From contig MU831976.1 of assembly GCA_029204225.1 (NCBI GenBank), positions 29,575 through 93,574 on the forward strand: 64,000 nt of DNA. Reading direction: 5' to 3'. Below, in pieces: positions 57,005 to 64,000 of this stretch. A program made the translations under genes and the position numbers. The stretch is from Diphasiastrum complanatum (Eukaryota > Streptophyta > Lycopodiopsida > Lycopodiales > Lycopodiaceae). Numbering within the stretch: position 1 is the stretch's first letter; each line of letters opens with the position of its first letter. Under the pieces are notes generated by a model. That model was not told where the DNA came from and did not search any database. It saw only the letters and a list, made by a program, of their open reading frames with translations.

Positions 57005-57965
57005 CATGCAGTTCTCATTTGAGATATTTGTCCAAGTTGTGGCCATCTGGTTTCTTCTAATTCCTTCTATGTTTGCTGGCACCTTTGCGCTATGAACTAG
57101 GCTATCTAAAGCAAGATGAAGTGAATAAAGATGAAATCTCCTTATTTATTTGGAGGAAGCAGGGACTTCAGCTGATTTTGTCTTTTCTCTTAAGCAATAG
57201 CCTTCACCATGATGTAGTTCACCATTCATGTCAGAGAAGTAATAGTAACTTATATTTTGGTCTTTATACAAATGTATGACCACCATCGTGGACAAATGCC
57301 TGTGAATGTGATATGCATCCACCCTTGGGTGCTAATGGAGTGAGTAGGGATTGTAGCATCTGGTCCGCCCTATGAATGATGAAGTTGATGGTCTAATACT
57401 TGGTGGGTGGACTCATAAGGTTGCAAGTTCTACATCTCCTTTGTTATGTTAGGTACTACTTTAGACATATTATCAATATTTCTTTTTAGCTGTATCAAAG
57501 ATCGTGCAGCTCTTGTTTGAGATCTTCGTCCAAGTTGTACCTAGCTGGTTTGTCCTATCTAGTGGTACATTATTCCCATTAGCTATCCTATTTTGTTAGG
57601 CTTTGAGCAAGCTGAAGTGACACAATGTTAATTCTTTAACGAGGGAGTAGAGACTTCATTTGATTGACTTTGCTCATTAGTGCTTGCCTTCCTGATGACT
57701 TAGTTTGCCCTTTATTTTTGGGTTATTGATAGAAATTTAATACATTAGTCTCTGTACAAGTATGAATGCTAATGGGGACTTGTGTCTGTGCATGTGACTA
57801 ACACCTGCTCTTGGGTGCTGATGAAGTGAGTGGGGATGTCGTAGTGTTCAATCTACAATCTCACAATTTATGATAAGCTGATGGTTTGAGACTTTGTGGG
57901 TGAACTACATAAGGGTGAAAATTGCTTGCCTCCTTTGTTATTTTAAGCACAATCTTGGACATAGT
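57005..57965. repeat. Diverged ~485-bp tandem duplication
   Basis: Copy 1 (about 57005-57480) and copy 2 (about 57490-57965) share a series of phrases in order: 'catgcagttctcatttgagat' / 'cgtgcagctcttgtttgagat', 'gtccaagttgt', 'cacccttgggtgctaatgga' / 'cctgctcttgggtgctgatgaa', 'gatggtctaatacttggtggg' / 'gatggtttgagactttgtggg' and 'cctcctttgttat'. Identity is roughly 65-70 percent by eye. Non-coding. Confidence 0.8.
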
Positions 57966-59535
57966 GACAGAAGATTGCTTGTGGCTGTGAAAGAGAGAGA
58001 TGAGGTGTAGTTGGAGAAATGCAGAGGCAGCCTAAATGCTAATAGGCATGAACACTTGATGTTTGGTGACAAGATGTGCACAGACAAGATTTTAGACTTA
58101 TGCTGAACCTATAAAAGAATCACACTGGTTCGTAATGATAAAAGATTTCCAGCAGAAGAAAGAACTGGAATGGATCCCCATGAAGAACGTTTGGAGATCA
58201 GTAAGGGTTTGAAGGAGGATGAGGATTGGGTTAATGGGCAACCATTATTGACCTATTATCCGGAGAGTGAGCATTCAAAAGCTTCAAGAACAAGCTTTTT
58301 GCAATAGCAGTAAATGGCTTATGTCATGGATATCCTGCAGAAGAGGATTATTTAAAGGCTTTCATATTGAGCTAGTGGACCCTGTTACTCATTATTAAAT
58401 TGGCTGAAGCATTGGGAAGAGGGTTCTTTATTTTATTTTATTTTTTCTGTCCATGGATATCCGTAGAGTCTTCACCTCAGGCCCGTAACTATATGACAGT
58501 GATGCAGTATCCAGACCAATGTTCAACCAAGGACATCTTCAGGATAACAGTCCTTGCCTGGATAAATTTATCCTTTTTCCCTCCAAGACTAATGCGATTG
58601 TTTGAAGGGTTGCTGTTGGACTTAGGGGCAAATTTCAGATTTCCCACAATACAGGGATATCCAGAAAACACGTCTATGGGAAAAGACCAGCCAGACTTAT
58701 GGGAGATCAGAAGATGCTGGAAAACATAAGCAACCTATAAGGTTTACGAGGTTGCCTGAGATGAGTCTAAACTGCAAGAAGATGGTGCACAAACCCAAGG
58801 GATGCAAAGAGCTTGGATTGATTAACATTGATGGAGAAAAGAATGTGTTATATAGAGATGGAGGGGATAAGGGGAAAGAAAGGATTGGAGAGAATGTTCA
58901 ATTTGGGAAAGGTTCAAAAATGGGAGTGAGCTACAGCAGAGAAGGGGAAGCTGGTACCTAGAACAAAGATTCATGGTTGGCCCCAGTTGACCCCTAGAAG
59001 ATAATTGGTTATGGATTGATTATTTGATATGTCGCCACAAAATAATTAGAATACCACATCTCAATGCTCCAATGAAGGTGTTTTCACCAAGACAAAGAAG
59101 ACAACTCAGGTAAGCTATAGTAAATCCATTGATAATGGTCAAACTTGGCTGAGAAACCTAGCCAAGGGAGACTTGAAGGATGGCATGGATTAATAAGACC
59201 TACTTGGTTTCAGGGAAAAGCATAGTGAATGTGACAGCCTAGTGTGATAAATTTTGGAGAAGTAGTGACTGATGGGCCAATCCTTGATACTTCCTATTCA
59301 TGAGAAATTGACTAGTGGAATAGACACCTCCAAATTGAGAGATCTTAGTACTGAAGGATAGAGAAGGCAAGACTACAAAGAAGCTGGTCGCCTTAGAAGA
59401 CTTAACAACTGAGATCCTTATAGTTAACCGAGTATTACTTCCTCGCTCAGATTGCAAACCATATGGCTTATATTGTGACAGGTTTGTGATTTGCAAGATA
59501 GAAACATGCAAGAAGAAGAAGAAGAATGAACAGAT
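57966..59535. other. Unassigned sequence, possibly retroelement-derived
   Basis: Plus-strand frames at 58400-58729 and 58752-58961 are open but show no domain I can name. A comparison with LINE ORF1 was considered and not supported. Confidence 0.3.
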
Positions 59536-59539
59536 CTCT

Positions 59540-59960
59540 ATCCACCCTCAAAGCCTTTCTTTGACATCGTCTTTATTCTTGTCAAATAGTTTGAATACAA
59601 GAGAAGTTTTGTCATAGGCCCATTACATTCTCCCCTTTTGGAAATAAAGGAGGAAATTGAGGATCTTGTCCATATAAATCTCGAAACGGGCTGATATGAG
59701 TAATTCTTGAATAGTTGTACGAAAAGCATGCAGGACATAAGGAATCCATTTATCCCAATCAAAATGTAGCAGATCAACAAACATTGGAACTATTTGTTTA
59801 ATCTTTCATTCAATTCATTTGGTTGAGGATGAGAGTCTCAAAAATACCCAAGCAAATATACATGACTTTCGTAACTTTAGATTTGAAATTGGAGCCTTGA
59901 TCTGAGAGGATTTGAACTGGTGTCATGCGGTTTGAGCCTTTTGATCCTAAAGAGCGTTCA
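59540..59960 (-). pseudogene. Ty3/gypsy integrase fragment, minus strand
   Basis: The minus strand reads TPVQILSDQGSNFKSKVTKV (second catalytic Asp region), then FDWDKWIPYVLHAFRTTIQE and FEIYMDKILNFLLYF. These match the integrase core end of gypsy elements (usual 'DWDxxLPYvlfAYRttvqestGfsPfeLlyG'). Several shifts are present. Confidence 0.8.
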
Positions 59961-60159
59961 TAAACTACAACTTCAATTTTTCACTTTGTGTACTTTTTAG
60001 ATGCTTGTCCAATCCGAGTTTTTTTCAACGGCAGTCTCCAAGAGAACTTGAGACAAGGTCGTGAATGATGTGTTGGCCACAAGCTTTATTTGTCCATCAC
60101 AAAGTTTATTGGCATCAAAACCTCATATTGCTTCTAGAGATTTAAGATTTTGTATTTGA

Positions 60160-60920
60160 TTTCACATAGCTTAATGCGATAACTCAGCATGATGTGTATC
60201 CCTTACCTAAAGTTGATGATTTGTTAGATCGTTTGGGTTCTTCATCTTATTCGACCTCTATTGTTGGATACTAGCAAATACCACTCCTAGTAGTAGCTGC
60301 TCAATAAACAATATTTCAAACTTCATCAAGATTGTATGAGCTCATTGTTATGCCTTTGGACTATCTAAAGCCTTGCTACCTTGCAAAGATTTTTTTTCTT
60401 TTTTTATTGATCAAGGTGTAGTGGTATCCTTGGATGACGTTCCCGTGCATACAAAAACTTGGGAAGAACATGTAAAAGTTTTGATATGGGCTTTATCCAC
60501 TATGGCCAAGTTCAACTTGAAAATGCAATTATTAAAAATTGTCGGCTCAACTCCAACTTGAATTTTTGGGATTTATTATTTCACGAGCCAGGATTGAGAT
60601 TGTTATCAATCAAAAGACTCCGTGGATTAGCTACATATTGCGACAAATGTTTCTCAAACAACTACTCTATATAATCTATAAAAAAAAAAGTTGCTATTTA
60701 TTAATTACCTTACGTGATGAAAGTTTTAAACAATTGCTACAATTTATGTCTCAAGCTGCTGTTTTAAAACATCAAAATCTTACGAGGTCTTTTCTTCTTC
60801 AATCGGATGCTTCGCAAATGTTGTTGGTGCATCCAGACCTATTTGTTTTAAGAGTCAAAGTTAAAATGCAACATAACAAAATTATTCTGTTAGTGAATTG
60901 TAAGCAATAGTTTGGGCATT
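60160..60920 (+). pseudogene. Ty3/gypsy reverse transcriptase/RNase H fragment, plus strand
   Basis: The plus strand reads QHDVYPLPKVDDLLDRLGSS, YELIVMPFGLSKALATLQRF, VVSLDDVPVHTKTWEEHVKV (the YxDD catalytic pair is degenerate: SLDDV), EFLGFIISRARIEI and SRSFLLQSDASQMLL-like RNase H text. Many stops. Opposite orientation to the integrase piece at 59540-59960. Confidence 0.82.
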
Positions 60921-60944
60921 TGAGCTTACACATGCTGAAAAACC

Positions 60945-61087
60945 CTTTGATCTCATTGCTTGGAATGTTATTGGTCCTTTCCCTATGTTAGAATCAAGCA
61001 ATACGTATGTGATCATGATAATAGAATATCTTACACATTGGTTTAAAGTTCAAGCTAATTCCAGATCATAAAGCTCCAACGGTAGCA
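60945..61087 (+). pseudogene. Ty3/gypsy integrase start, plus strand
   Basis: The plus strand reads FDLIAWNVIGPFPMLESSNT, then YVMIMIIEYLTHWFKVQ, the first-Asp block of gypsy integrase (usual 'W.vDvIGPfp.ss.g.kYilvvtDYlTrW.E'). It ends abruptly at a Copia-C junction near 61088-61102. Confidence 0.78.
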
Positions 61088-61102
61088 AAGTTTCTTTTTT
61101 TG

Positions 61103-63415
61103 CATCAGTGGTATCAAAGCCCGCTTGTCATAGTCTGACACAGCCAAAAAGCTATCAGATCCAAGAGGCTAAGCATTCAAACAAAGAACCATCAACAAGT
61201 GAGAACACAATTCACAACAATGGCTTCAATAAGCAGCATACAATTCAAGATCTGTACAACCCTCGATTCATCAGGATCTAACTTCCTAGCATGGAAGGTT
61301 AAGACCTCGTTGATACTAAAGGGAGAAGGATTATTCCCCTGGGTACATGTCACCGAGGAGATGCCTACAACTACAGGCAAGGAGCTACGCGAATGGAGGG
61401 AGAAGAATGACAAGGCAATAGCCGTGTTATCTTCATCCATTGAGGATAGCCTAACTCTTGACATGGCTACAATCTCTAAAACATAGGAGATGTGGGATAC
61501 ATTACTCACAAGATTTCAGATGAAATCACGCAGTCAGATCATGCTACTCAAAGATCAACTGACAAACCTGCAGTGGGATGGCAAAGACCTCACTTCCTTT
61601 CTTAGGAAGATGAAGGATCTATTCCTTTCACTACACAATTTTGAAGTAGAAAATGCAGTGTCAACAGAGAAGCAGCTTACATATCTGTTGAGAGACTTAC
61701 CAAGATCCTTCCAAACAACCAGAACGCTGCTAGCAAAAGATCCTACAACGACACTCGAAAAGGCTGTTGTCGAGATTCGAGAAGAAGTCAAAGCTCGAGA
61801 GCGTCTTGATCACAACTTGATGCCTCTGACCAAGCTCTCTACAGCAACAAGAAATCAAAGAAGCAATTCAAGCCTAAGATCGAAGGCAGGATCGAGATCA
61901 GCAAGCAGAAGGAGCCAGCAAATGCAAGTGGAAGAACAAAGGAAGGTCAAAACAACAGAGTGGAGACAAGAAGACATGCGTGAGATGCAAATGCGAAGGA
62001 CATACCGTCAATTCGTGTTGCTTAATCCGAAAATTGAGTGTATCCACTGTTACAAGAGGGTCATGCAGCCATGGACTGCCGACAGAACCCAAGAAACAAA
62101 TCATCTCAAAGTAGACAAGAGAACAATAATAGTTCATCCTATGTCAAGGAGCCAGAGAGCTCAAAGATGGGTGAAGAAAGATCGAATCACAGAAATTCGA
62201 CTCTGTGCAGACATGTGTGCAGTGTCAACACCTGACACACATGAGGTAATCCTTGATTCAGGAGCTACCTTGCACTTTGTTACATCAAGACGGATCATGT
62301 CTGATTTCCGAAGTGCAGATTCATCAAAATTTATCGTTCTTGGAGATGGATCAAAACATCAAGTGAATGGTATTGGTTCACTGTGGCTCAACACAAACGG
62401 TAGAGACAGACGACTCGAAGATGTTCCTACACTGTAGCAGGACTTGCTATCAGTGACAAGAATAGTTGATGCAGGGATGCATGTGACGTTCTCAAACGAA
62501 GCATGCAACTTTGTTGATGCAAGTACCAATATGCTCATCACTCAAGGAAGAAGAAAAGACAACCTATATCACTTGAAGGTACGCCTACTTGTAGATCAAG
62601 TGCATCAGACTCATGATGATCCGCCAGATACTCTATGGCATAGGAGACTATGCCACATGAATTCAATGGCACTATAACAAGCAAGCCATCATGGAGCAAT
62701 CACAGGGGTGGAGCATCTCGAATGAAACCAGTTCGATGGCCTGTGATGCATGTCTGAAGGGTAAGATGTCACGTACTCATTTTGTCAAAGACTCCTACAG
62801 AACTACAAAGATTATGGAGCTTGTACATTCTGACATCTCTGGACCTTTCAACGTGATTATATTGATGATTACAGTAAGTTTGCTAGAGTCCACTTATTCA
62901 CAATAAATCAGAAGCATTTGACAAATTCATAGAGTATGTGAATTGGGAAAAAATATGCACTGGTAATAATGTGATGCAGATCAGAACAGATCGAGGTGGA
63001 GAATACATCTCAAATCGATTCACTGACTTCTACAATGATCATGGTATCATTCACAGAAGAACTGCATCTTACACACCACAGTACAACGGTGTTACAGAAA
63101 GAAAGAACAAGACTCTAATGGAATCTGCTAGGTGCATGATGGCCTATTCAAAGGCTCCAAGAGTGTTGTGGGCTGAAGCAGGTAGCTATAGATACTTACA
63201 TTCAGAATTAGGACAGGAAAGTCTGGTGTTCCTCACACGACACCACACGAATTATGGTGGGGTAGAAAATCCAATCTGACTCACATCCGTATCTTTGGCT
63301 GTGCAGCTTACTGCACATGTTCCTGATAAGCTTCAAAAGAAGCTTGATGAGAAATCAGAACAGGGATATCTTTGTAGGATATGACAATCATTCGTCATAC
63401 TACAGAGTCCCTATG
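61103..63415 (+). mobile_element. Copia-C internal region, plus strand, no LTRs
   Basis: Starts with 'catcag' and the PBS (tggtatcaaagcc, 61109-61121), exactly where the LTR should join, but gypsy sequence sits there instead. Gag ATG is at 61220. One frame runs to 62677 with only three stops (61484, 62435, 62675), covering gag UBN2, zinc knuckles (degenerate here), protease (VILDSGATLHFVTS) and pre-integrase (LWHRRLCHMNSMAL). Integrase follows with shifts: MELVHSDISGPF, QIRTDRGGEYIS and YNGVTERKNKTLME (DDE intact). The element is cut off at about 63415; RT, RNase H and the 3' LTR are missing, as in the minus-strand copy. Confidence 0.85.
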
Positions 63416-64000
63416 CCAGAGACATGATGGGGCAAGGGAGATAGAAGACCATGAATGGAGAAGAGAGCAGGAATATTGCGGAACAGCACTCCCGTTCTAA
63501 TCAGCTGCTAACAAAAGCAGTCTAATAGACAACTTATGCTAAATGTAATCACAACCTTAAGTGTTCTAATTGTCCAATAGGATCTTAAAATTAATTCATA
63601 CTCTGAAACAAGAGTACAGTCCACCGAAGGGATTAGAGATGATTTGTATGTGGTACTACTGGAATCAGATTCAACGTGATGTATAGTTATGAATAAATGG
63701 AAGAGCAATATGATACGCGGGTTCCTCAGGCGTCAAAGATATCCTCGTCTGATCACAAACTGAGGAGTCGTAGACGTCCGCGTTTTGATCAGAGTAGTAA
63801 ACAAGCATGAGATCAAATAGCAATGAAGAATGCATTCAATTACACAGGCATTCATCTACGTTTGTACACAGATAAATACAAGCTGCTGCTATATATACTG
63901 ACGCACAATACAAAGTAGCGATTACAACAAAAAATGACAGCGTAATTGGGATGCTCAAATAATGTGTCTCATGGACGGACCAACCTGTAATCTGTGCTTG
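63416..64000 (-). repeat. Possible LTR end, minus strand (incomplete)
   Basis: Read on minus, a TATA box (CAGTATATATAGCAGC, about 63887-63902) is followed by 'cttgtatttatctgtgtac', 'gatgaatgcctgtgtaatt' and 'tgaatgcattcttcattgct', a layout typical of Copia R/U5 regions. A possible degenerate PBS (gtatcatattgctc) lies near 63702-63715. The other part of the element would be beyond the window. 63416-63700 shows nothing definable. Confidence 0.35.

Noticed and set aside
58400-58961. Possible LINE ORF1
   Set aside because: Frames are open but have no CCHC knuckle or endonuclease/RT nearby, so the call was not supported.

Overview
The window is nuclear DNA of a land plant. It is AT-rich, has GT-AG introns and a plant-specific gene set: a protein RIK homologue, a lipid-transfer-protein-like gene and a two-TM protein of a conserved plant family. 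It is crowded with Ty1/copia and Ty3/gypsy debris whose primer-binding sites match initiator tRNA-Met. A non-flowering lineage (fern, lycophyte or bryophyte) is my guess, not something the sequence proves.

Layout. 0-7 kb: eight 3' exons of RIK on +, with a 251-bp foldback MITE in its largest 3' intron. 9.8-12.9 kb: a GC-rich fragment, an LTR-like piece, then a truncated Copia on - (here Copia-C) with a 1.03-kb LTR. 14.6-17.1 kb: a decayed Copia on +. 19.56-22.83 kb: a Copia on - (Copia-A) with a TSD, which kept gag, protease and integrase but lost RT/RNase H. 23.3-30.1 kb: a decayed MULE/FAR1-like transposase gene on +, split by a younger Copia (Copia-B, 25,934-29,885) that kept only RT/RNase H. 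35.2-35.5 kb: an intact small secreted 8-Cys protein on -. 36-40.9 kb: gypsy and copia fragments in both orientations.

41.0-49.3 kb is the unusual part: four multi-exon genes in alternating orientation (+ - + -). They are a DDE-transposase-like gene, an unknown acidic/helical protein, a gene joining a histone H3 fold to a Ulp1/C48-like cysteine protease, and a second unknown protein. The second and third genes diverge from a shared promoter holding five CACGTG boxes, with TATA boxes on both sides and two leaders that are mirror-image copies of each other. Several nonsense codons and frameshifts show the copy is a fossil, but introns keep phase. I read it as a large multigene mobile element or integrated element. 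Its ends were not found.

49.8-51 kb holds copia gag and gypsy integrase/chromodomain remnants. 53.4-54.3 kb is a 188-bp tandem array just upstream of an intact intronless gene (54,774-56,702), followed by a diverged ~485-bp tandem duplication. 59.5-64 kb is a chimera of gypsy fragments fused to a second Copia-C copy on +, ending in an LTR-like sequence.

Only RIK, the LTP-like gene and the 642-residue protein look like functional host genes. The rest is mobile-element sequence in various states of decay, or sequence in which I see nothing definable.
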